From contig JAVVPD010000036.1 in assembly GCA_036655975.1 (NCBI GenBank), positions 1-20,898 of the forward strand: DNA of 20,898 nt, read 5' to 3'. Shown here in pieces: positions 14,510 through 20,898 of the stretch. A program made the position numbers and the translations under genes. This stretch comes from CASQEL01 sp036655975. Its GTDB lineage: Bacteria; Desulfobacterota; Desulfovibrionia; Desulfovibrionales; Desulfovibrionaceae. The notes under the pieces were generated by a model, which did no database searches, was not told the DNA's origin, and saw only the letters and a list, made by a program, of their open reading frames with translations. Position 1 is the first letter of the stretch, and each line of letters starts with the position of its first letter.

Positions 14510-15916
14510 TTAGGCCAGCGCGTAGGTCAGGGCTGCCACCAATAAGGGGTATTCTGAGGTTTCGAGGGTACGCACGTCAAGGCAAAAAGCGTTGTCATCC
14601 AAGCGTCCCATAACCGGAGGTGAGGTGGACAAAAGTTTTTGCTTCAATTCTGTGGCACTGCCCAAGTGGGGTTGCAGACATACAAGGGTGGTGGGCAGGC
14701 TACATTCGGGGAAGGAGCCTCCCCCCACGCGGGAACTATCCGCCCGCAGCGTAACACTGCATGCGTCGCCCAGACGGCGGTGCAGCAGGCTACGCAGGGC
14801 TTGGGCGCGTTTTGCCAATGTTTGTGCTGTGGCGGTCATCATGCGTAGGGTGGGAATATGCTGGCGGGCCAGTTCTGGATCCAGATAGAGGCGCAAGGTG
14901 GCTTCAAGGGCGGCCAAGGTAAGTTTGTCGGTTCGCAAAGCGCGGTTGAGCGGGTTAGTACGGATGCGTTCAATATAGTCTTTCTTGCCGACGATAATTC
15001 CTGCTTGCGGGCCGCCCAGCACTTTATCGCCCGAAAACAGCACCACGTCGGCTCCGTCCGCCACCACTGCTTGGACTGTGGGTTCGCCGGGTAGGCCGTA
15101 AGGGCTGAAATCTATAAAACTGCCACTGCCGAGATCTTCAATAACGGGGAGCGAATGCGCGCGTCCAAGGGCTACTAATTCTGCCAGTGGTACTTCTTTA
15201 TGAAAGCCCACAATACGGTAATTGGAGGTGTGCACACGCAGAAAAGCGCTGGTATTTTCGTTGACGGCTTGGCTGTAATCAGCGGCATGGGTGCGGTTGG
15301 TGGTGCCCACTTCGCGCAAGATGGCACCGCTTTTGGTCATGACATCGGGAATGCGGAAGCTCCCGCCGATTTCGACCAATTGCCCGCGCGAGACGATGAC
15401 CTCGCGGCCTTCGCACAGGGCGTTGAGGGTGAGAAATACCCCCGCCGCATTGTTGTTGACCACAATGGCGGCTTCGGCACCGGTGAGGGAACATATTAAA
15501 TCGCGTACCAAGCTATAGCGACTGCCGCGTTCGCCTGTCTTTAAATCCAGTTCAACATTGGAATAGCCCGCACAGGATGCGGCAAGGGCGGCTTGGGCTT
15601 GTAAAGCCAGCACCGAACGCCCCATATTGGTATGAATAATCACCCCTGTTCCGTTGAGCACACGGCGTAAATGGGGGCGCAAGCCTTCGCGTACTAGGGT
15701 GCTGAGGGCGGGCAGCAGCGCGGGCAGCTGTAGTGTTGCGGCATCGTTGATATGGCCTTCTTTAATCTCGCGGCGTTTGTTGTCCAGAAAAGCCGTGACT
15801 AAATGACGCACAAGGGGACGCGGGGCCGAGGTCAGGTCAGCTATGGGGGGGACAACAGTGTGCAGCGCTGTGAGGCAGAGATCCGTAGCGGGTAAGGCCC
15901 GAAAAAGCGCGTTCAT
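14510..15916 (-). CDS. selA: L-seryl-tRNA(Sec) selenium transferase
   Basis: SelA is the PLP enzyme that converts Ser-tRNA(Sec) to Sec-tRNA(Sec) using selenophosphate. It has 468 residues, full length. The PLP lysine is K298 in LFSGDKVLGGPQAG. The N-terminal HLVTAFLDNKRREI, LNGTGVIIHTNMGR, GERGSRYSLV and VVNNNAAGV blocks are those of bacterial SelA. The ATG has a good Shine-Dalgarno (AGGAG) and begins 18 nt after the folC stop. Its presence implies that the organism makes selenoproteins such as formate dehydrogenases, which is usual in Desulfovibrio. selB, selC and selD are not in the window. The gene pairing with folC and apeA has no obvious metabolic logic and probably reflects simple co-transcription. 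Confidence 0.97.
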   Translation of the reverse strand: MNALFRALPATDLCLTALHTVVPPIADLTSAPRPLVRHLVTAFLDNKRREIKEGHINDAATLQLPALLPALSTLVREGLRPHLRRVLNGTGVIIHTNMGRSVLALQAQAALAASCAGYSNVELDLKTGERGSRYSLVRDLICSLTGAEAAIVVNNNAAGVFLTLNALCEGREVIVSRGQLVEIGGSFRIPDVMTKSGAILREVGTTNRTHAADYSQAVNENTSAFLRVHTSNYRIVGFHKEVPLAELVALGRAHSLPVIEDLGSGSFIDFSPYGLPGEPTVQAVVADGADVVLFSGDKVLGGPQAGIIVGKKDYIERIRTNPLNRALRTDKLTLAALEATLRLYLDPELARQHIPTLRMMTATAQTLAKRAQALRSLLHRRLGDACSVTLRADSSRVGGGSFPECSLPTTLVCLQPHLGSATELKQKLLSTSPPVMGRLDDNAFCLDVRTLETSEYPLLVAALTYALA

Positions 15917-15934
15917 GGGAACTCCTGATACGTG

Positions 15935-17236
15935 TTAAGATGCGAGTAAATAGTCGGGGTGCATGGTAAAAAATTCTCCCAGTAGATATAGAGAGCCGCA
16001 TACCAAAACGCAAGGGTGCGGCGTGCCCTTGACTGTCTGGCAGGCCTTGGCAAAAGCCGCAGACAGGGACTCTGTAGCCGTAGCCTGCGAACCGATACGG
16101 CGGGCCAGTTCAGCCCCTGGGCAGGCACGGGGATTGTCGGCAATGGTGGGGACAAAAATGGGGCTGTTGCCCGCCAATTCTCGCAAGGGAGGCAGCATAC
16201 CGTCAATATTTTTGTCAGCCAGACAGGAAAATACAATGGCTCCGGCGCGGGACTGTTCGTGGTGCAAGGCTTGGTTCAGTGCGTACAGCCCATGGGGATT
16301 ATGCCCCCCGTCCAGCCAAAGTGCCGGAGCGCTGTCAGTGGCTGGAATATATTGTAAACGACCGGGTATAAAGGCTTCTTGCAGGGCGTGGCGCATGGTG
16401 GCGTGATCACTTGTGGTCTTGCCAAGACAGCCTGTGCGGAGTAATTCCCGCCACGTTCCTAAGGCAAGACGGGCATTGTCCGCTTGATGGGCCCCGCGCA
16501 TGCGTATTTGTATATCGGTGGGCAAAGGCTCGTGCACTTGAATGAGGGGAGAGCCCGCTGAGGCGGCGGCCTGTTGCAAACACTGTAAAGCGGTAGGGTG
16601 TTGCGGCCCTGTGATGGCGGGCATGCCATGACGAATGGCTGCGGCTTTGTCTGTAGCAATTTCCGTCAAGGTGTCGCCCAGCACGGTCTCGTGGTCCATC
16701 GCAATGGGCGTGTAGCAGAGCATGCTCACGGGCAAGGCCGTGGTGGCATCGTGGCGTCCGCCAAGGCCTGCTTCCATAATGGCAAGTTCCACGCCTGCTT
16801 GTTGAAAAGCGTAGCAGGCCAGCACGGTCAAAAATTCAAAATAGGTCAGTGTGGGGGCCACGGCATGGATGGAATTACCCAGTTCAAGCCACGTTGCTTC
16901 CGGCAACATTTGACCATTGATGCGGATGCGTTCGCGCGGGCTGACAAAGTGGGGGGAGGTGTACAGGCCCGTGCACAAACCGTGCGCGCGGCCTAAGGCG
17001 GCCAAAAAGGTGCAGGTTGATCCTTTGCCATTGGTGCCAAGGACTTGTACCATATGCATGCGCGGCTGGGGCACCAATAGGGCCAAGGCGCTCTGGGTAC
17101 GGTTGAGGCGCAAGTCCATATGAAATAAACCCACGGAGCTCAAGTATGCCATGAGTTCACTAAAGGAGGAGAAGGCAGAGGTAGAAGCGGGTTTGGGGGA
17201 TAAAGTCCGGTGCGAAATGTTCATACCCTTGCCCAT
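15935..17236 (-). CDS. folC: Folylpolyglutamate synthase / dihydrofolate synthase
   Basis: This Mur-ligase-superfamily enzyme adds glutamate to folates and, in bifunctional versions, to dihydropteroate. The form used here has 433 residues. An ELMAYLSSVGLFHMDL block precedes the P-loop LGTNGKGST (about residues 66-74); GLYTSPHFVSPRERI follows, then EAGLGGRHDATTAL, with the C-terminal domain carrying LWLDGGHNPHG. Whether it also has dihydrofolate synthase activity is not decidable by eye. The start is unclear. ATG at 17236, ATG at 17224 and TTG at 17290 are all in frame and none has a well-spaced Shine-Dalgarno (AAGGG lies only one base before 17224). It heads the minus-strand folC-selA-apeA series and faces cheV across an AT-rich gap. 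Confidence 0.93.
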   Translation of the reverse strand: MGKGMNISHRTLSPKPASTSAFSSFSELMAYLSSVGLFHMDLRLNRTQSALALLVPQPRMHMVQVLGTNGKGSTCTFLAALGRAHGLCTGLYTSPHFVSPRERIRINGQMLPEATWLELGNSIHAVAPTLTYFEFLTVLACYAFQQAGVELAIMEAGLGGRHDATTALPVSMLCYTPIAMDHETVLGDTLTEIATDKAAAIRHGMPAITGPQHPTALQCLQQAAASAGSPLIQVHEPLPTDIQIRMRGAHQADNARLALGTWRELLRTGCLGKTTSDHATMRHALQEAFIPGRLQYIPATDSAPALWLDGGHNPHGLYALNQALHHEQSRAGAIVFSCLADKNIDGMLPPLRELAGNSPIFVPTIADNPRACPGAELARRIGSQATATESLSAAFAKACQTVKGTPHPCVLVCGSLYLLGEFFTMHPDYLLAS

Positions 17237-17290
17237 ATCACAAGCGCTTTTGCTTTGAAAGAAACTTTCCAGTGGTGTTTTTGGAGGCAA

Positions 17291-17611
17291 GAGTATACCC
17301 GTACACGTGTGGGGAGAGTATAAAATACTTTATAAATAATAACTTGATATGCGTTTATTTGTAGTTTAGCGTTAATGCTGAGCAGAGTAGTATCAAAAAA
17401 TGCCGCTGATTACGCTGGCGCTTTTGGTAAAATATGCGTAGTAAATTTATCATCGTGGATAAAGTTTTAGTCTTACCGTATAGATATTTGTGTTTAGACC
17501 GAAAAGTACATAGAACATGGTTTATGGCGTATAGGTCGGTTGGCGTTATACTAAAATACAGTAGTCTTCTTTTCTTCTTCTTTTTTTATACTTATCGCAA
17601 GTGAGTTTCTG
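17291..17611. other. AT-rich divergent intergenic region between folC and cheV
   Basis: No convincing gene lies here. It is the longest non-coding stretch in the window and markedly richer in A+T than its flanks. On the minus strand a TATACT (17322-17317) could be the -10 of a folC promoter, though no good -35 stands before it. On the plus strand TAAAGTTT (17460-17467) and a TATACT (17547-17552) are possible cheV promoter elements. A pyrimidine-rich tract (17563-17587) precedes the cheV Shine-Dalgarno. No tRNA or riboswitch structure was recognised. Confidence 0.7.
17460..17487 (+). promoter_or_regulatory. Possible sigma-28 (FliA) promoter for cheV
   Basis: TAAAGTTT matches the sigma-28 -35 consensus in all eight positions. 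Twelve bases later ATAGATAT shares GATA with the -10 consensus GCCGATAA but only four of eight bases overall, and the usual spacer is 11. Chemotaxis genes are common FliA targets, which makes it worth noting. The predicted leader would be about 115 nt. Confidence 0.25.
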
Positions 17612-18559
17612 ATGACACAAAATAATATTCTCTTGGAATCTGGCACAAATGAGCTTGAAATTGTTGAATTTTACCTCAACGAAGAAGGCTATCGCGGGCA
17701 TTATGGCCTGAATGTTGCCAAGGTTGTGGAAATTATTCGTCGCCAGAAGGTAACTGTGATGCCGGAAATGAGCCACCCCGCTGTTGTGGGGGCTTTTGCA
17801 CACCGGACGGGACGTATTGTGCCTCTGATCGATATAGCAAAATTTTTGGGGAGCAGCCGCATTGAAAATGTTGAAGAAAAAGTTATTGTTACCGAATTTA
17901 ATAATCTGATTACCAGCTTTTTGGTGTCGGGGGTGAACCGCATCTACCGTCTGAGCTGGACGGATGTGGAAGCCCCAGGAAAATTTTTGCAGCAAATAAG
18001 CCATAGTTCGGTTACTGGGGTTGTGCGTTTGGAAGATCGGGTGATCTTTCTGTTAGACGTGGAAGCCATTGTGGCCGAATTGCACCCAGCCATGGCTATC
18101 CGCATGGACGCGCCGGACGAGGATTCCGCGCCACTGGAAGCAACAAAGTATCGTATTTTGCATGTGGACGATTCGGGCAGTATTCGTCGTTTAGTGCTCA
18201 ATCTGTTGGAGCAGGAAGGCCGCTTTGAAATTGTTCAGGCTGTAGACGGTCAAGATGCTTGGGATTTACTTACCAAGTTGCGCGACGAAGCACAAAGCAA
18301 CAATATGGCTATTTCCTCCCTCTTGCATGGCGTTATTTCTGACATTGAAATGCCGTGTATGGACGGTTTGACCCTGTGTCGCAAAATTAAAGAAGATCCC
18401 ATTTTAAAACAATTACCCGTGGCGATGTTTTCGTCCATGATTAGCGACAGTCTGGTTGTGAAATGTCAGTCTGTGGGGGCAGACGCACAATTTGCCAAGC
18501 CCGATCTGAAATCGCTGAGTGACAAAATGTACGAGTGCGTGAAAACGTTTCACGTATAG
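17612..18559 (+). CDS. cheV: Chemotaxis protein CheV (CheW-receiver fusion)
   Basis: CheV couples chemoreceptors to CheA through its CheW domain and is modulated by phosphorylation of its receiver domain. The protein has 315 residues. The CheW-like domain covers about 15-160 (GLNVAKVVEIIR, GRIVPLIDIAKFLG, VIFLLDVEAIV). The receiver spans about 180-312 with acidic pair D186/D187 in HVDDSGS, phospho-acceptor D244 in ISDIEMPCMDG, S274/S275 at the switch position and K296 in FAKPD, so it should be phosphorylatable. The ATG is preceded by an AAGTGAG Shine-Dalgarno-like sequence. It is monocistronic as far as can be seen: a weak terminator follows and dinB faces it from the other strand. No other che gene is in the window. 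Confidence 0.96.
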   Translation: MTQNNILLESGTNELEIVEFYLNEEGYRGHYGLNVAKVVEIIRRQKVTVMPEMSHPAVVGAFAHRTGRIVPLIDIAKFLGSSRIENVEEKVIVTEFNNLITSFLVSGVNRIYRLSWTDVEAPGKFLQQISHSSVTGVVRLEDRVIFLLDVEAIVAELHPAMAIRMDAPDEDSAPLEATKYRILHVDDSGSIRRLVLNLLEQEGRFEIVQAVDGQDAWDLLTKLRDEAQSNNMAISSLLHGVISDIEMPCMDGLTLCRKIKEDPILKQLPVAMFSSMISDSLVVKCQSVGADAQFAKPDLKSLSDKMYECVKTFHV

Positions 18560-18567
18560 TGGGGAGA

Positions 18568-18589
18568 GCGTTACAAAAACGTATTTTTT
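18568..18589 (+). terminator. Weak intrinsic terminator after cheV
   Basis: GCGTT-ACAAA-AACGT forms a five-pair stem (one G-U) followed by TATTTTTT, nine bases after the cheV stop. The stem is short. The reverse strand also offers a T-rich run, so the convergent cheV and dinB transcripts may both end here. Confidence 0.35.
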
Positions 18590-18592
18590 CCG

Positions 18593-19777
18593 TTAAGATT
18601 TTTTTTCTTGTTGAAATAAAGCCCCATAGGTGATTGATCCCCGACCAAAACGCTGTTCTAGGCTGTCCAATGAACTGTCCAAGCGGGTGCGTTGCGCTTC
18701 GCGGGCATGCGTATCAACTGTCTGTGTGAGCGGGAGCAAACATTGACTTTGGTGACTATCAAAGCCTGAAAGGCCCAGCCCCACAAGGCGGACAGCGTTT
18801 TCCAGCGGCAAGGCCTCCAGCAAGTGGCAGGCGGTTTCAAAAATTGTGCGCGTCGCACAGGTGGGCTGATCCAAGGTGCTTTGGCGCGTAATCTGCGTAA
18901 AATCTGCGTATTTTATCTTTAAGTTGACTACCCGACCCTTGAGGCCTTGCCGCCGAACTGAGCGCCCCACTCTGTCTGCTTGGTAAAACAGCCACTGCCG
19001 CAGCAGGGCACGATCCTTCGTGTTTTCTGCAAGGGTATGTTCGGCACTTTCAGATTTTGCAATTCTTTCGGCGCTTAAACCGCGTTTGTCGAAACCCTGT
19101 GCGCGTTCAAACAGTTGCATTCCGGCCTTGCCGAAGCGGCGTTTCCAAAATTCTTGCGGGTAGGCTGTCACTTCGCCACAGGTATGCACCCCTATATTGT
19201 TCAATTCCTTCATGAAAGTTTTGCCCACACCGGGAATTTTGTGCACGGGAAGGGTGCGTAAAAAATTTGTCATCTCCTCTGGGTAGAGAATTGTCAGGCC
19301 GTTGGGTTTGTGGATGTCTGAGGCGATTTTCGCAAGAAATTTGACGGGGGCGAGCCCGACGGAGCATTGTAGCTGGGTGGCGGCCTTTACCGCATCTTTG
19401 ACCGCTTGTCCCAAGGCTTCTACGGGGCCGAACAAACGCTCAAGGCCCGTGGCATCCAAATAGGCCTCGTCTACCGAGGCTTGCTCTACCGTGGGGGAAA
19501 ATTGTTGCAAAATCTGCATGATCTGGCGCGAAACCTCCGCATACAGGGCCATACGCACAGGAACAAAAATGCCTTGGGGGCATAAGCGTTTAGCCTGCCA
19601 TGCGGGCATGGCGGAGTGCACGCCAAAGGCGCGGGCTTCATAGGAAGCGGCGCTCACCACCCCGCGCGCCTCCCCACCGCCCACAATGACAGCTTTACCC
19701 TGTAAGTCTGGGTTTTCCCGCTGCTCTACAGAGGCGTAAAAGGCATCCATATCAATGTGCATTATCCAGCAATTCAC
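18593..19777 (-). CDS. dinB: DNA polymerase IV (Y-family translesion polymerase)
   Basis: Pol IV copies past damaged bases and extends misaligned ends. It has 394 residues. Catalytic carboxylates are visible as D9 in HIDMDAFYASVEQR (with F13/Y14 in the steric-gate position) and D103/E104 in ASVDEAYLDAT. Helix-hairpin-helix text HKIPGVGKTFMKEL and the little-finger segment VNLKIKYADFTQITRQ follow. The C-terminus ends ALFQQEKKS; a classical QLxLF clamp-binding motif is not obvious. The GTG start is chosen because GGGGAG lies about ten bases upstream; an ATG five codons later (19762) is an alternative. It lies 39 nt after the SNF2-helicase gene on the same strand and may share its transcript. 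No LexA-type operator was recognised. Confidence 0.95.
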   Translation of the reverse strand: MNCWIMHIDMDAFYASVEQRENPDLQGKAVIVGGGEARGVVSAASYEARAFGVHSAMPAWQAKRLCPQGIFVPVRMALYAEVSRQIMQILQQFSPTVEQASVDEAYLDATGLERLFGPVEALGQAVKDAVKAATQLQCSVGLAPVKFLAKIASDIHKPNGLTILYPEEMTNFLRTLPVHKIPGVGKTFMKELNNIGVHTCGEVTAYPQEFWKRRFGKAGMQLFERAQGFDKRGLSAERIAKSESAEHTLAENTKDRALLRQWLFYQADRVGRSVRRQGLKGRVVNLKIKYADFTQITRQSTLDQPTCATRTIFETACHLLEALPLENAVRLVGLGLSGFDSHQSQCLLPLTQTVDTHAREAQRTRLDSSLDSLEQRFGRGSITYGALFQQEKKS

Positions 19778-19789
19778 ACTTTCGCTCTC

Positions 19790-19816
19790 CCCGTATAGCT
19801 CGTTGCGGTGTACGGG
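19790..19816. repeat. 6-bp inverted repeat overlapping the dinB Shine-Dalgarno
   Basis: CCCGTA and TACGGG (19790-19795 and 19811-19816) are perfect reverse complements separated by 15 nt, filling most of the spacer between the helicase stop and dinB. In the minus-strand transcript the 3' arm UACGGG runs directly into the GGGGAG used by dinB, so folding would partly mask it. There is no T-run, so termination is unlikely. Confidence 0.4.
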
Positions 19817-20898
19817 TTACACGTCAAACAGCATTTCCAGATCCTCACGCGTTAAGGATTTCCACGTATCTTGACCGGGAATAATAGCTTCGGCAACACT
19901 ACGTTTGGCTTCCTGCAGCTTAAGAATTTTTTCCTCGACGGTGTTTTGGCAAATAAGTTTATACGAGAACACTTGCCGAGTCTGTCCGATACGGTGGGTG
20001 CGGTCTGTGGCCTGACTTTCCACTGCGGGGTTCCACCACGGGTCATAGTGGATAACATAGTCAGCGGAGGTCAGGTTGAGCCCTGTGCCCCCAGCCTTTA
20101 AAGAAATTAGGAATATTGGTATGTTGGGGCTGTTATTGAACATGTCTACCTGTTCAAAGCGGTCTTTGCTGGCCCCGTCCAGATAGCAGAAGGGAATGGA
20201 GCTTGCCATGAGCCACTGGCGGATAATGTGCAGCATTTGTACAAATTGCGAGAACACCAGCACTTTGTGCCCGCCTTCTACAATGTCCATAACCATGTCT
20301 TTGAAGGCGTCAAACTTGCCGGACGGCAGATTGTTGGAAAAACCGGGCATATCCATTTTGAGCAGGCGGGGGTGACAGCAGATTTGGCGCAATTTGAGGA
20401 GCGCGTCCAGAATGGACATCTGGCTTTTTGCCATGCCTTTCTGATCCACATCGGCGAGCACCTGAGCCCGTAACTTGTGGGCGAGGGCCGAATAGAGTTC
20501 CGCCTGTCCCTCGTCGAGGGCGCAACAGGTGACGCTTTCCACCTTGGGGGGCAGGTCTTTGGCAACCTCGGCCTTGGTACGGCGCAGAATAAAGGGGCGC
20601 ACACGGGTACGCAGATATTCCAGCGTTTCCGCATCACCGTCCTTAATGGGTTTGACAATACCGCGCTGGAAAGCGTGTTGCGAACCCAAAAAGCCGGGCA
20701 TGAGAAATTCGAATAAAGACCATAATTCAAACAGATTGTTTTCAATGGGAGTGCCCGAAAGGCACAGGCGCATACGCGCGTTGATATTCCGTACAGAACG
20801 CGCCGTGATGGTGTTGGGGTTTTTGATATTTTGGGCTTCATCCAGAATAATCGTGTTGAATTCGTATTTTTCCAATTCCTCCCGATCACGGCGCAGCA
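19817..20898 (-). CDS. SNF2-family DEAD/DEAH helicase (partial, N-terminus outside window)
   Basis: The last ~360 residues of a Swi2/Snf2 ATPase are present and the frame is open to the right edge. Motif II reads DEAQNIKNP, motif III LSGTPIENNLFELWSL, followed by the family block VRPFILRRTKAEVAKDLP. The C-terminal RecA lobe has VFSQFVQML (motif IV), SLKAGGTGLNLTSADYVIHYDPWWNPA (motif V) and QATDRTHRIGQ (motif VI). Walker A lies beyond the window. Bacterial members are typically large proteins, often with an N-terminal SWIM zinc-finger region, and act as DNA translocases; the specific role is unknown. It ends LTREDLEMLFDV, a typical C-terminus. dinB follows 39 nt later on the same strand, which hints at but does not prove a DNA-maintenance role. 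Confidence 0.94.
   Translation of the reverse strand, partial: LRRDREELEKYEFNTIILDEAQNIKNPNTITARSVRNINARMRLCLSGTPIENNLFELWSLFEFLMPGFLGSQHAFQRGIVKPIKDGDAETLEYLRTRVRPFILRRTKAEVAKDLPPKVESVTCCALDEGQAELYSALAHKLRAQVLADVDQKGMAKSQMSILDALLKLRQICCHPRLLKMDMPGFSNNLPSGKFDAFKDMVMDIVEGGHKVLVFSQFVQMLHIIRQWLMASSIPFCYLDGASKDRFEQVDMFNNSPNIPIFLISLKAGGTGLNLTSADYVIHYDPWWNPAVESQATDRTHRIGQTRQVFSYKLICQNTVEEKILKLQEAKRSVAEAIIPGQDTWKSLTREDLEMLFDV

Noticed and set aside
17417..17432. TGGCGC...GGTAA as a sigma-54 promoter for cheV
   Set aside because: The -24 GG is present but the -12 position reads GT instead of the near-invariant GC.
17546..18004. Minus-strand open frame of 152 codons overlapping the start of cheV
   Set aside because: It covers the CheW domain in antisense, has no recognisable motif, and its end falls in the pyrimidine-rich leader of cheV.

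Overview
The window looks like a chromosomal segment of a Desulfovibrio-type bacterium (Desulfovibrionaceae, Thermodesulfobacteriota), probably from a draft or metagenome assembly because it contains a run of ten Ns. The lineage is inferred from the gene mix, not from a database search: selenocysteine synthase, a cysteine-rich RicT next to a MetG with a C-terminal tRNA-binding domain, CheV, membrane-anchored PilZ proteins and moderate GC. Nearly all bases are coding. I see no rRNA, tRNA, insertion sequence, prophage or CRISPR array.

Region A (1-8753, all minus strand) is one tightly packed, co-directional series. In transcription order it is: membrane PilZ protein, mnmG, second membrane PilZ protein, corC, lnt, prfB, a degenerate GGDEF protein, and a MinD/ParA ATPase of FlhG type that runs off the left edge. 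From corC onward the genes overlap or nearly touch, which suggests translational coupling. prfB carries the classical +1 programmed frameshift at codons 25/26, so its true start is upstream of the long open frame.

Region B (8851-9964) has uppP (undecaprenyl-pyrophosphate phosphatase) on the minus strand and, diverging from it, a 72-residue gene of unknown function with a strong Shine-Dalgarno. The small gene's 3' end overlaps the 3' end of metG tail to tail.

Region C (9920-17236, minus strand) reads folC, selA, apeA (M18 aminopeptidase), then ricT and metG. A promoter-like sequence and a small hairpin lie in the 87-bp gap ahead of ricT.

Region D (17237-20898) contains a roughly 320-bp AT-rich divergent intergenic region, cheV on the plus strand, and on the minus strand dinB (Pol IV) preceded by the C-terminal half of a SNF2-family helicase that runs off the right edge.

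The genes are mostly housekeeping: translation (prfB, mnmG, metG, selA), envelope (lnt, corC, uppP), folate (folC) and DNA damage tolerance (dinB). A recurring signalling theme is laid over them: two paralogous PilZ proteins, a non-catalytic GGDEF-like protein, an FlhG-like ATPase and CheV all point to cyclic-di-GMP and motility control. I found no clear novel defence or mobile system. The best leads are the PilZ pair with a shared tryptophan-bearing C-terminal tail, the degenerate GGDEF protein coupled to the ATPase, and the small convergent gene.
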